Below, piece after piece: positions 10,936-20,339 of a stretch of 64,000 bases of DNA. Both the position numbers and the translations under genes were made by a program. The notes under the pieces were generated by a model. That model did no database searches, was not told where the DNA came from, and was given only the letters and a program-made list of their open reading frames with translations. Location: assembly GCA_030220185.1 (NCBI GenBank), contig JASPKZ010010239.1:3422001-3486000 (forward strand). Direction: 5' to 3'. Numbering within the stretch: position 1 is the first letter of the stretch; each line of letters opens with the position of its first letter. This stretch comes from Diploptera punctata (Eukaryota > Arthropoda > Insecta > Blattodea > Blaberidae).

Positions 10936-11032
10936 ATTTATAACCTAACGGGCACACGACGTTTCGTCTCTCCCGAGCTCTTGCCTACAGCATACTGATA
11001 GCAAAACGCCGTGTGCCCATTAGGTTATAAAT
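10936..11032. repeat. Short inverted repeat, possible mini-MITE
   Basis: ATTTATAACCTAACGGGCAC at the left pairs with GTGCCCATTAGGTTATAAAT at the right, continuing to about 27 bp per arm with three mismatches around a ~43-base loop. There is no obvious flanking target duplication. It may be a very small foldback element. Confidence 0.6.
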
Positions 11033-11331
11033 TAACTACCCTTTATAATTTGAATACATATCTGCCTCATCCCTAGACTGGACGTGTTATCGCAGTTCAC
11101 CTAACACTTCGGAATTAGGTACCAGATCATGTGAACTTATTTTCCTCTGATTTATTTTCTGCTAGAGCTACGACGTATTGTACTACCATCCAATCCGTAG
11201 ATGCGACCACGCTACCCTATCAACTGCAAGTAGGACTAAACTATTGGCTGGGTATATTACAGTATGACCTGTGTCACGTAGTTCCCATATTGAAAGTTTG
11301 CAAACATTTCTGATTTAAGTAAACTTTGATT

Positions 11332-11977
11332 CAGTAAAACCTGTCTTTGAAGGAACATGACGGTTCCTTAAATATATTTCCGTCTTGGCAGTTTTCTTTC
11401 TTATAAAGGTTTCCCAAATTACAGGCTTTAATTTGTTCACGCACTGTAAGGATTTTACATGCACGCTTTAAAGACATAACGTATTGATTGAAATACAGAC
11501 AAAATAGTGTATGTAACACAGCTCAGTTTGCACGGCAATACAAAACAATTTTATTACACAAAAGCGAGACGGGTCTCAACTATAGGAAGACTGAAGAGTG
11601 TTCCAACTCCCTCGCAGGTAACGTAAGCAGGCAAGAAAGAGCAAGGGATTCCCCGCTGTCACACATAAGCAAGGGTATCCCCGCAATACAATGGCAACAC
11701 AAGAAGGTAAAACGATGTAATGCAGAAAGCGTCATATACACAATTTCCACGAGTGGTCATTAATACTGTAATTAGAACGTGCTTAAGAATAATTTTCCGT
11801 CTTACTGAGATACAAATTAACGATTGGTACTTTAAAAACCATTCCGTTTCCGCGTTATGAAGGTTTCTGGATTATACAGGACGATTTTACATATAAAATC
11901 GTACCGTTCTGGAGATTATTTTCCGTCTCTACAGGTTTCCTTCTTATAGAGGTTCCGGCTAAGACAGGTTTTACTGT
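11332..11977. mobile_element. Pogo/Tigger-like MITE
   Basis: The 646-bp segment begins CAGTAAAACCTGTCT and ends with its exact complement AGACAGGTTTTACTG. CAGT..AAACCT ends are characteristic of pogo/Tigger transposons. Internal GGTTTC..TTATA motifs near both ends (TTCTTATAAAGGTTTCC at ~11398, TTCTTATAGAGGTTCC at ~11942) resemble subterminal repeats of that group. No transposase is present. The expected TA duplication is present on the right (TA at 11978) but mutated on the left. Confidence 0.6.
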
Positions 11978-12730
11978 ATTTACTCTTTATTGTTGACTCA
12001 CACGTTTCTAAATCGTGATCATAAATAGCATTTTCATAATAAATAAGCAAAATAGTTTCATTTATTTATGCTTTCCCTGTATGTAGCCTACAGTGAGTGT
12101 AAAAAGTGATCGTACAGTGGATAGTTTAATGAATCAAATTTATTATTTTTCTTTAATTGGTAAACTACACTGCTGGTGTTGGAATTGTATACGTTGTGAA
12201 TCTTTAAAAGGTAAGGGGAATGACACTGTACACTTACTTCTCGCTCATAGAATAATGGCTAGAATTTTATATTTATTTTCATGGCTCATGTAGCATGGGA
12301 ATGTAACTATTTTTGTATACTTACGTTAAAAGTATCATTAAACATATGAAAAATACATTTTATACTAATTAAGCCTATGTTTAGGCATATTGTCAATATT
12401 TTGGACTTTTAGTAAAAATATGTAATATACGATACCTTTTACATTCGCTGCATTCGAAATCCCAGCTTCGGTTCAATTTTTCTTCTCTCCAATCATATTT
12501 ATTCTAAGATATTTTTAATCCACCCCTGTGTATTAATTAACGGTATAAAAATGGCTTGAATTGGACAACCTCTCATGGAAAGGTTCTAAAAGTATTAAAC
12601 TATAATAGCTTCTAGGCTTATACCGGTCTTAAATGTTGGAATATTTATATGATATAGATAACAAGAGTGAACGATTTTCTGCAATAGCAGTGTAATAAAT
12701 GTTAGATCTAATGATTTGGTTTGTTTACAG
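11978..12730 (+). other. Intron sequence upstream of the TIAR exon
   Basis: AT-rich DNA leading to the acceptor TTGTTTACAG at 12721-12730. No other exon was recognised here. How far upstream the intron extends cannot be determined from the sequence. Confidence 0.5.
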
Positions 12731-12833
12731 GAGGCGGAGAGCGCGATTACGGCGATGAACGGTCAGTGGCTGGGAAGTCGCAGTATCCGGACCAACTGGG
12801 CGACTAGAAAACCCCCCGCCCCTAAGAATGAGG
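12731..12833 (+). CDS. TIA-1/TIAR/Rox8 homologue, one internal exon (end of RRM2)
   Basis: An internal exon of a TIA-1-type RNA-binding protein, a nuclear-cytoplasmic factor that binds U-rich RNA in alternative splicing and stress granules. The acceptor TTGTTTACAG|GAG and donor GAGG|GTAAGTT are both strong. In frame from the first base it encodes 34 residues, including [18 protein letters not shown] and PPAPKNE. This is the last helix, final strand and C-terminal edge of RRM2, nearly identical to vertebrate TIA-1/TIAR and fly Rox8. The exon starts in phase 0 and ends one base into a codon (phase 1). It is markedly GC-richer than its flanks, as expected under purifying selection. RRM1, the rest of RRM2, RRM3 and the Q-rich tail are not visible in the window. 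Identity is strong; the rest of the gene must lie outside it. Confidence 0.92.
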
Positions 12834-13239
12834 GTAAGTTACTACTTTGCTATGTGCTGTTTGTTAGTACCTTTCTTCTTTATTATATGCATCCTGACGA
12901 GCTCGGCCAAAGTCACAGTGTGGCTAATTTTAAACAAAAGTAAATGTTGATCATTTCCTCCGGGACATGAAACTAAATCAGACATCAGGTTAAATTATTT
13001 CCTTATGAATTTATTGTATTTTATATGCCTAGCTACCGTCTTTAAATGTGCGTACATGGCCATTTGCACTACGTAATGTGGGAATCACTAGAATAAAACT
13101 TTACTATCGATATTTATTTTTTAACGCTGGCTGTAAACAGATCGTTGCGACATTTTTTTAAACTTTTACTTTGCTCCTTTTTCTTGTTACTTTTTACCTT
13201 TATTTACATTGGTCGTTTATTTATTTATTTTGATTTACA
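12834..13239 (+). other. Intron sequence downstream of the TIAR exon
   Basis: Begins with the donor GTAAGTT. AT-rich, without recognised repeats until the SINE at ~13240. No following exon (linker or RRM3) was recognised anywhere downstream, so this intron may continue through much or all of the window. Confidence 0.5.
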
Positions 13240-13384
13240 TTTGTTAACCTTTTTACCTCATTGACACATACAAACACAAAGACAGGATACACACCCAGAC
13301 CCAAGGTGAATATTTTTAATTCCCTACCTCGCTGGGAATCGAACCCGGGTCGACGGATTTATGAAAACATAATAACAACACAAC
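13240..13384 (-). repeat. tRNA-like SINE, minus strand
   Basis: The complement contains the B-box GGGTTCGATTCCCAGCG (13331-13347 region), then a body with CACCTTGGGTCTGGGTGTG. The tRNA head merges directly with the 3' end of the minus-strand LINE2 fragment at 13385, so the A-box side is unclear. Confidence 0.5.
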
Positions 13385-13860
13385 GAACCCATCGGTCCAT
13401 GGCCGCGCGGACATAAGGTTTCCATACATCCGTATCCTGAGCTAATGTTTTCTAATAATCCCCTGTATATTCTACTTCCCTCAATTCATGGTTCATATTA
13501 TTCTTCCACCTCATTCTTGACCTCCCAACTAGGCGGTTTCCCTCTGGTTTTCCTAAAAGTTTTCATGTCCTTCTTTAATTTCCCATTCGTGTCATATATC
13601 CTGTCCATGAAAATCTACTAGACTTCTTTTTATATCTGTTTCCCATAAAGATAATATAGCACAATGTTGTGTAGTCTTAGCTATTCACATCTCTGTGCAT
13701 CTCTCTTTGGTCCAAAAATTTCCCAAGAACGTTATTCTTAAATACTCGTAATTTTCTCTCCTCCCTTAAAGTAAGAGTACTTGTTTCGCATCCATATAAT
13801 GTAACTGGGAGAAAAACAGTTTTATATATTTTCAACTTAATATTTTTTAAGGAAGTTGGA
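13385..13860 (-). mobile_element. LINE2 3' fragment, minus strand
   Basis: The reverse complement aligns with ~48940-49395 of the LINE2 copy. It includes the equivalents of the RRLQVFENKVLRK region (~13735), the GKRPVGRP region (~13540) and the 3' terminal GCGGCCATGGACC (13395-13408). It is 5'-truncated at a (TAA)n tract and too mutated to translate. Confidence 0.75.
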
Positions 13861-13865
13861 ATGAA

Positions 13866-13866
13866 C

Positions 13867-13925
<59 letters not shown>

Positions 13926-13939
13926 GTAATAATAATAAC
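13866..13939. repeat. (TAA)n microsatellite
   Basis: About 24 nearly uninterrupted TAA units abut the broken end of a LINE2 fragment. Confidence 0.9.
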
Positions 13940-14231
13940 ATAGTAAATTAAGAAAAAGCGAATCATATGAATGGCAGTTCCGAATCTGTTCGGGAAACCC
14001 GTATAAAATTATATATTATAATATTAGTGAAAGTTAGTAAAATGATCGTGCTTCCTAAATCCTACCGGTAATTTTTTGTAGTGTAAACTTATTAAAATTT
14101 CTCTTATATTAATACAACATAAATACATGGAGAAATATATCAGCAGTCAAATGCTATTTGTTAAATTAAATAATAAAAATTGAAACATGGTACGATATAG
14201 GAAATCTTCCCCTACATAAGCTGCACATTGT

Positions 14232-14811
14232 CATAAGCAATGCCACGAGTGATTTCCAATTTATCTAGAGAATTTGGAAATCATGAGTGGCATTTGTTAG
14301 GATTATTTAACGAATAAAATTAAAATGTTTACTCACAAATCATTGTTTAACTATAGTTATTTTAAAATATTTATATATTTAATGTAAACGGCCATGTTTG
14401 AAAACAAATCAGAAATGTGAGGTTATGTTCAGTCACTGCTGCTTGATCATATTATTTATTGCCAAATAAGATCGCAATATTGTAAAAGTGCACCCAAGTG
14501 GGGAAATAATGAAACGCATCAAACTATATATCATAATCAACATTACGGGTTATTCATTTATTTTTTTAGTAAACTCAGTAAAATCAATCTTTTCACTATT
14601 TGCTATATTCAACGTATTTGTTGGAGAAAAATAATGTTTTGACCTGTTCAGAACATTAAAAAGGAGGAGCTTTCTTTATCACAAAAACAGGAACTTATAA
14701 AGAGAAATCGATAAAGAGCGAGGTGAAACACGACTGCCATTTTTGTAAAACAAGATTAATTGAAACGTGATTGGTCATTGACTAGCATTTGTGGCATGAG
14801 TTAAATAATCA
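14232..14811 (+). repeat. Hairpin-headed repeat HH, copy 2 (long form)
   Basis: Begins CATAAGCAATGCCACGAG and ends GAGTTAAATAATCA. The 5' hairpin has only the outer stem (GATTTCCAATTTATCTAGAG and its complement); the inner palindrome of the short form is absent. It carries the extra middle segment (~14480-14670, including GCATCAAACTATATATCATAATC) that the short form lacks. Confidence 0.75.
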
Positions 14812-15079
14812 TGGTAAAGGCCTACATCCAAGATCCTAGAAGCAATATGACTAGAGATATTGGAATGTCGCAAAATAAATTTGAAGTAAAGTGAAAGAAT
14901 GCATATTTGAAGAAGTACACATACATGAACATCTATCTGAATAATAAAAGTTGAAAACAAAATTTGTGCCTGAGATCTCAGTGGTCCTCAAACTAGATAA
15001 AATGTTATAAAAAAACTTTGTAGGCTTTTCAGAAGATTATAAATTATGTTACATCTTCTGCTTGTAAAAGGTACCAACT
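14812..15079. other. AT-rich, nothing recognised
   Basis: No repeat ends or coding signal recognised; may include the decayed 3' flank of the Penelope-like element that follows. Confidence 0.4.
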
Positions 15080-16640
15080 TTTATTGATTAAAGTGTTATG
15101 TAGAGAGTTGAGTTCTCATTGAGTAAGTGTATGTTCTTGATTTATTTTAATATTTAAATTTCTTCCAGGATATAAATTCTCGAGTTAATATTCTCTTTCT
15201 GTATATTTGGTAACACATTGGTGATTTATGGAATTGATGACCTGTTTCTATTACATGTTTAGCAAAACTTGATTTACACTCATTACGTACGTATACATAA
15301 AATCCCTAAAATATTCGTTAAATCTTGAATTACAAATTATTCTTGTTCTGCCAATATAACTTTTTTCACAACTGCTACATTTTAATTTGTACATACCTTT
15401 GTTTTTATATGTCTATTTCTTATCTTTTGTTTTATGTTGTGTTATTCAATTTATTGTCGGTTCTCTATGCAATCCTTATTATTTTTATCCTGTTTTGATG
15501 GATTTTGCCAGCTTTTGCGTTTCAATGCCTGCATATGATACGCTTAACTAATCTAACCAATATTATTTTCATCAATTGTTTTTAGTTTAGTTACTTATTG
15601 CAGTTCTTGGTCTAGCGGTAGTTTCATATTTCTATTTATAGTACTGATAAATGTATTTTATTTTGTGGAGATGTTCGAATTTTTTTGTTGATGGCAACTG
15701 TATTACTAGTAAAGTTTTTGTGTATGTCAAATTCTGACTATTGATATTTATATGTTTTGTTATTGTAACATGTAGATCATTTATTGAACTTTCTTTTCTG
15801 TTTCTTCTATAAATTCTATATTATCATGCATTTTGTTCATTCTAATAAGATATATTTTTCTATTCGACTTTATTTGTCGTACATTATTAAGAAGTCGTCG
15901 ACATATCTTCCTATTAATTTTATTTTAAACTGTTATTTTTAATTTGCCACAGTGTTTGTCTTCCAAGATTTGTAGGAAAATTTCGGATATCATTCCAGAA
16001 GTAGGACACTCATTTGATATATCGTCCTGCTGAGTGCAAAATTCGTAAAACTTGAAATAATTTGGTTTTAATACTATGTTGATCATTCTGTTAGTTGTTC
16101 TATGTAGATTTTCCCCAATTGTCCTTCTTTTAATTGTTATTTTATTTCACTGTTTCATTAATAAGCATGCTTTATAAAGATTTTTAATGTGGAACGGCGC
16201 CTTTTGGTATTGTTATTGACTTTTTTATATTTAGAATTTGGTTTGCCGGATCATACGAGTTTTTTTACTGTATATTTGTTTTTATGTTATTTTTTTCTTT
16301 AAGATTTTTAGCAATCAGTTCAGACACTTTGTAATTAGGTGCATTCATGTAGGCCTAATTGATGACTGGATTTATAGATATATTTTGTTTGTGGATTTTT
16401 GGTAAGGCTTTCACTGTACGTGCAGTGGGTTATTCTTTATCTATTTATAGTTAATATATTTCTTATTTGATTATGGTCTGCTATATTTATAAAAATGTCT
16501 TTATTTGCCTTTGAAACGCCTTTGTAGGCTTTTTTTATTAATTTTCTTCTATAAATTGATTGGTTTGTTAATCTATTCATCTTTGTTTATTAAAACTATG
16601 GCGTTGCATTTTTTAGCTTTCGTGAGTATTATATGTATTA
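15080..16640 (-). pseudogene. Penelope-like element, RT plus GIY-YIG endonuclease, decayed
   Basis: The minus strand, read across many frameshifts and stops, shows Penelope-like element motifs in the correct order. They are KAKKCNAIVLINKDE (near 16600, family form KADKGNA), ALPKIHKQNISINPVI (~16410-16360), MNAPNYKVSELI (~16350-16310), SGMISEIFLQILED (~15995-15955), and the RT active site RYVDDFLIMYD (~15915-15880). After a gap comes the GIY-YIG start MYKLKCSSCEKSYIGRT (~15395-15345), then AKHVIETGHQF-like residues (~15260). These enzymes copy the element into new sites; GIY-YIG nicks the target. The sequence is old and non-functional. Penelope-type LTRs were not located. Order and spacing make the assignment firm despite decay. 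Confidence 0.8.
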
Positions 16641-17289
16641 TTAGTTTTATAAAAAAAAAATTATTAGTTTTAAGTTTAATATGTAGCTTTTAAGATTTTT
16701 TAAAGTTTAGTTTTCTTTTTTTCTTTTTTGGGATATCGACTTGTTACATGTTGTTCCTCTTATAATCACACCAGTTTCGTATTTCGCGTGTGTTTTGACA
16801 TCTATGTTGAGTTGGTTTATGGCTTATTTCATTTTCAATGGCCATATTTTCTTTTATTTATTTATTTATTTATTTTTTGTTTTGAATGATGACTAAAGAA
16901 AGATAATATACTTTGAAAGTCAATTAGAGTTTACGTAACACGGTTAATAAACAACATAACAAACATCACAAAATACGATAAAAATGGTCTAATCCTGAGG
17001 AATTAAAATCAAATAACCCCACGTGGACCTTTAACTTGAATACTTTGTAATGCGAGAACGGAGACAGGCAAATTGTAGTGCATTATTTTCACACATCTGC
17101 CATCTGATGTCGAAAAATAAAAATTAAGAAAAATCTTGAACAGCTCTATGTTATGTTAATGTAAATTCTATGAACGATTGGCATTATTTTTGTTTCAAGT
17201 ACGCTATACTATTTCATGTTTTTTTCGATATGAGCTGCATTAAATAATCACTAGATGAAGACTGCTCCTCAAATGAAGTAAATAATATA
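16641..17289. other. AT-rich, possibly the 5' part of the Penelope-like element
   Basis: The first ~200 bases may extend the Penelope reading on the minus strand (MAIENEISHK-like residues near 16850), but this is weak. A (TTTA)n run lies at ~16855-16875. The remainder is unrecognised. Confidence 0.3.
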
Positions 17290-17627
17290 ATATCCTCAAC
17301 TCGTATTTAACTTATGATCGAGTCGAGGATTGAGATGAGATGAATCCCCTATATTTATAGTGGTCTGAGATCGACAAGGGTGCCAGCCGACCACACCTGA
17401 TGCAGCGTCACAGGAGCGGATGAAAGAAATTAAACGAAATGGATGATATGAGTATGGAGAAACGGTGGAATGAAATTTGTGGTAGGGGGAAACTGGAGAA
17501 ACCTCGAGAATATCTTGTCCAAGCTCCATATCGTCCACCACGAAACCCATATGGAGTGACCGAGACTCGATCTCGAGACCCCATCTGTGAGATATGAGCG
17601 TCCAACCGCTTGCGTCACGAAGCCGCC
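17290..17627 (-). repeat. SINE2 copy 1, tRNA-derived, minus strand
   Basis: The complement begins GGCGGCTTCGTGACGCAAGC at the high-coordinate end, giving an A-box-like head (CGCAAGCGGTTGGACGCTC), then a B-box GAGATCGAGTCTCGG. The body aligns throughout with 28921-29265: both contain GCCGACCAC.CCTGATGCA, GGAGAAA.GGTGGAATGA and CCACCACGAAA. Open frames across it are not genes. Confidence 0.75.
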
Positions 17628-17940
17628 TAGAGTTATAAGTGTTATATAAAATTACCTGAACGACAGTGATAGAAAAGTAAGGTATATTTAAATTGAGATA
17701 CCGGTTCGAATGTAAATATAAAGTTAGAAGAAAGAGGAGTAGGCAGAGTTCGGAATAGAAGCAGTACGTTAATGTTATAGTAAACATAAGATGGAAAACA
17801 TTTTTTAGGAACGTATTGCACGATTGAGAGAACTGTAGGATATAGATGAAATAAGATCAGGCGTTGAAAGAGAGGGTTGTTAATGCAGAAGGAGAAAAAG
17901 AAAAAAGAAAGCGATATTACACGTTACATTTATAGATTAA

Positions 17941-18060
17941 CCCTCAAATTGGCATTATCTCTTATAAGAATCATTGGTTTAATTTGTCTAATATTTTAAT
18001 AAAACAGTAAAAATCGAATCAGTTGAAATTACTTACATTTGTTATGAATTACACAATATT
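17941..18060 (+). mobile_element. piggyBac-like MITE, left end
   Basis: TTAA at 17937-17940 is followed by CCCTCAAATTGGCATTATCTCTTATAAG-like sequence, matching the left end of the element at 1353. About 50 bases in, it jumps to sequence resembling 2010-2060 (GTTGAAA.TTACTTA.ATTTGT), implying an internal deletion. No right TIR was found. Confidence 0.5.
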
Positions 18061-18839
18061 ATATAGTGAGCTAGATTTTCGAATTTTGCTGGCGGTGTCG
18101 AGTCTCGCCTTGTATGATAGAGAAGGGTCTTTGAGCTGTCGATTTACGAATCGGAAAGTCCGTGGAGAAATTTACTCATGCGCCGATCCCTTCTCTCCAG
18201 AAAGGTCGATTCTCGAGTGTTCGACCAAAGAAGTCTCTATTGGGTGCCACGCAATGGTTGAAAGGCGGAAAGATTTTTTTTTTCGAGCTATTCAAAAACT
18301 CGTTATGTTTTCACTATTGATAAGTATATTAGTTACCTAAAATATTTTACTAATGTAATCGGAAATATTTCAATTTTCCACTTGTAATGAGCCTTTGAAA
18401 TCTAATTATAGGACAATGCTTGATCTTTAATGAAAAAATTGGCGACATTATTATTAAGCCTTGTTATTTCCACTCACATAATTTTTTATGTGAAATGCTT
18501 ACATAACCAACAACCGATGTACCACATAATACACTATGTGGAAAAATATTTTTTTAAACCAATAACATCACGAATAAGTACAAAAATATTTCATTAGTAG
18601 ATATCTTCCGAACGCAGCCGACTCCAGGTCTAAAATATGTTTTTCTTATTAAGACAAAATTCCTAATATATTATTGAAACAGGCTGTAGCTCTTTCCATC
18701 TGCGTGTGTTTGTACAATTTGATTTTGTAGATCTCATTACTCTTGTTAATTGTTTATTTTTGAATGAGCGTCCATTGCAAATGAAAATATTAGTGGTCAT
18801 CAAGTAAGCATCAAGAAACATTCTGCTTTGCTTATCAGT
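18061..18839. other. Unassigned; GC-richer patch at 18090-18290
   Basis: The patch contains GAGAAGGGTCTTTGAGCTGTCG and later CGATCCCTTCTCTCC, a short inverted pair, and an open frame of 105 codons (18023-18340) without recognisable domains. It could be an unknown repeat or a gene remnant. The rest is AT-rich. Confidence 0.3.
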
Positions 18840-19060
18840 TCTCTAAAATCATAATAATAATAATCATAATTTCACTTCCATTGAGTTAGACCACTTGTTG
18901 GCCAGTTTCGGTCCCACTTTAGTCTTAGTCCAGATTCATTGAACGTCCTCGTAATCTTTTCATAATTGGTTTGTAAGAGATCAGGCAGGCTATTTGGAAG
19001 TCTGACGTTTGCTATTCCATCGGCATGCACTAACCACTCAGTTTTGTAATAATACATCTT
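18840..19060 (-). mobile_element. LINE 3' terminus, minus strand
   Basis: The minus strand reads ADGIANVRLPNSLPDLLQTN and ends GLRLKWDRNWPTSGLTQWK, then a stop, followed closely by AATTATGATTATTATTATT. A C-terminal stop just before an AT-trinucleotide tail is the layout of the LINE end at 34690-34900. The clade is not determined. Confidence 0.45.
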
Positions 19061-19067
19061 TAAACGC

Positions 19068-19375
19068 GACCAGCCTCATGGGCTAGTGGTCAGCGTCTCT
19101 ATTTCGACTCCCAGTCAAATCATAGACATTTTTCTTTAAAGGGAATTATTCCTATGGTTGCCCATTGTCTGGAATCTGGGGTTAAGTTTAGGTTAAGAAC
19201 TCTCCTGGCGCTTCATTATAATTTATCATCTATCATGTCATCGGGGCAACGTAACTCTGCTTTCAAGCCCCCCCCCCCAACTTCAGAAGTGGGTTACAAT
19301 TACGCCAATGTCAGGAGAGAACAATAGAATAGTCAAAATGGCAACAACCTGGGGCATTGAATAAAAGAAAATAAC
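19068..19375 (+). repeat. SINE3, tRNA-like head
   Basis: The head has the A-box GGGCTAGTGGTCAGCG, with a weak B-box around TTTCGACTCCCAG. The body includes CTCTCCTGGCGC, CATCGGGGCAACGTAAC, CAGAAGTGGGTTACAA and CAACCTGGGGCATT, followed by an A-rich tail. The same body, without this head, is fused to a SINE1 head at 57530-57745. A run of ten C lies at ~19269. Confidence 0.65.
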
Positions 19376-19718
19376 GCCAGAGCAATTTTTAGTTAATTTG
19401 TTATTTCCATATTAGTTGAACAGAAAACATGTGTTTGGTTTGCCATCGATAATTTCACATTATCTCTTTAGGACCTAGTAGAAATAGTTCAAAATTTTAA
19501 CCGAGACGTAAGTGTTTGGAAATTATTAAGAATTATTTATTTATTTATTTAATGCAGGACACTTGAAATGCAGATCAATCACTCAAATGCTAAATTTGGT
19601 AAAACAACTTTGCCGTTGGGAGAGCGTTGTCCAGGGTCCACCACGTTGCACCCCTTATTAAGAATAATAATTTTATTGAACGTACCTAGATAACATGGAA
19701 GAAATTAACCAATCTATG
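19376..19718. other. AT-rich, nothing recognised
   Basis: Contains a short (TTTA)n run at ~19535-19550 and a GC-richer stretch at 19610-19655 (GCCGTTGGGAGAGCG) of unknown origin. Confidence 0.35.
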
Positions 19719-20286
19719 ATAACTAATGACACGAGAGAATTTATCTAGAGGATTTGGAAATCAATAGTAACATTTGTTAGGGCTATGTAACGAATAAAAC
19801 CAAGCCGTTTACTCAAAAATCATTATTTAAACGTAGTTACCGGTATTTTAAAATAACTTATTTATATATTTAATGTAAACGGCGATGTTTGAAAACAAAT
19901 CAGAAATGTTAGGTTATGTTTACTCACAGCAACTTGATCATATTATTTATTGCCAAATAGGATCGCAATACTGTAAGAATCCACCCTATTGGAGAAATAT
20001 TGAAAGGCATTATTACAGGTTATTAATTTATTTTTTAGTAAACAACTCGGTAAAATCAAGGATTCTGTTCATTATTTGCTATATTCAACGTATTTGGTGG
20101 AGAGTCAGTCAGTGCAGAATGATGCTCTAACCTGTCCCGAATATTAAAAAGGAGGAGTTTTTTTTATTTTGGTAAAGATAATTCGATAAATAGCGAGGTG
20201 AAATACGACTGTCATTGGTTGTAAAACAAAATTCATTGAAACGTGATTGGTCATTGACTCGCAATTGGAGCATGTGTTAAATAACC
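19719..20286 (+). repeat. Hairpin-headed repeat HH, copy 3 (long form)
   Basis: A diverged long-form copy. The 5' outer stem is degraded (AATGACACGAGAGAATTTATCTAGAGG). It retains the ATTATTTATTGCC and GAAACGTGATTGGTCATTGAC landmarks and ends GTGTTAAATAACCA. LINE1 sequence begins about 50 bases later. Confidence 0.7.
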
Positions 20287-20339
20287 ATTATCACTTTCTT
20301 GCCCTGTTTAAATTGAAAGTAACAAGAATCTCATAGAAA

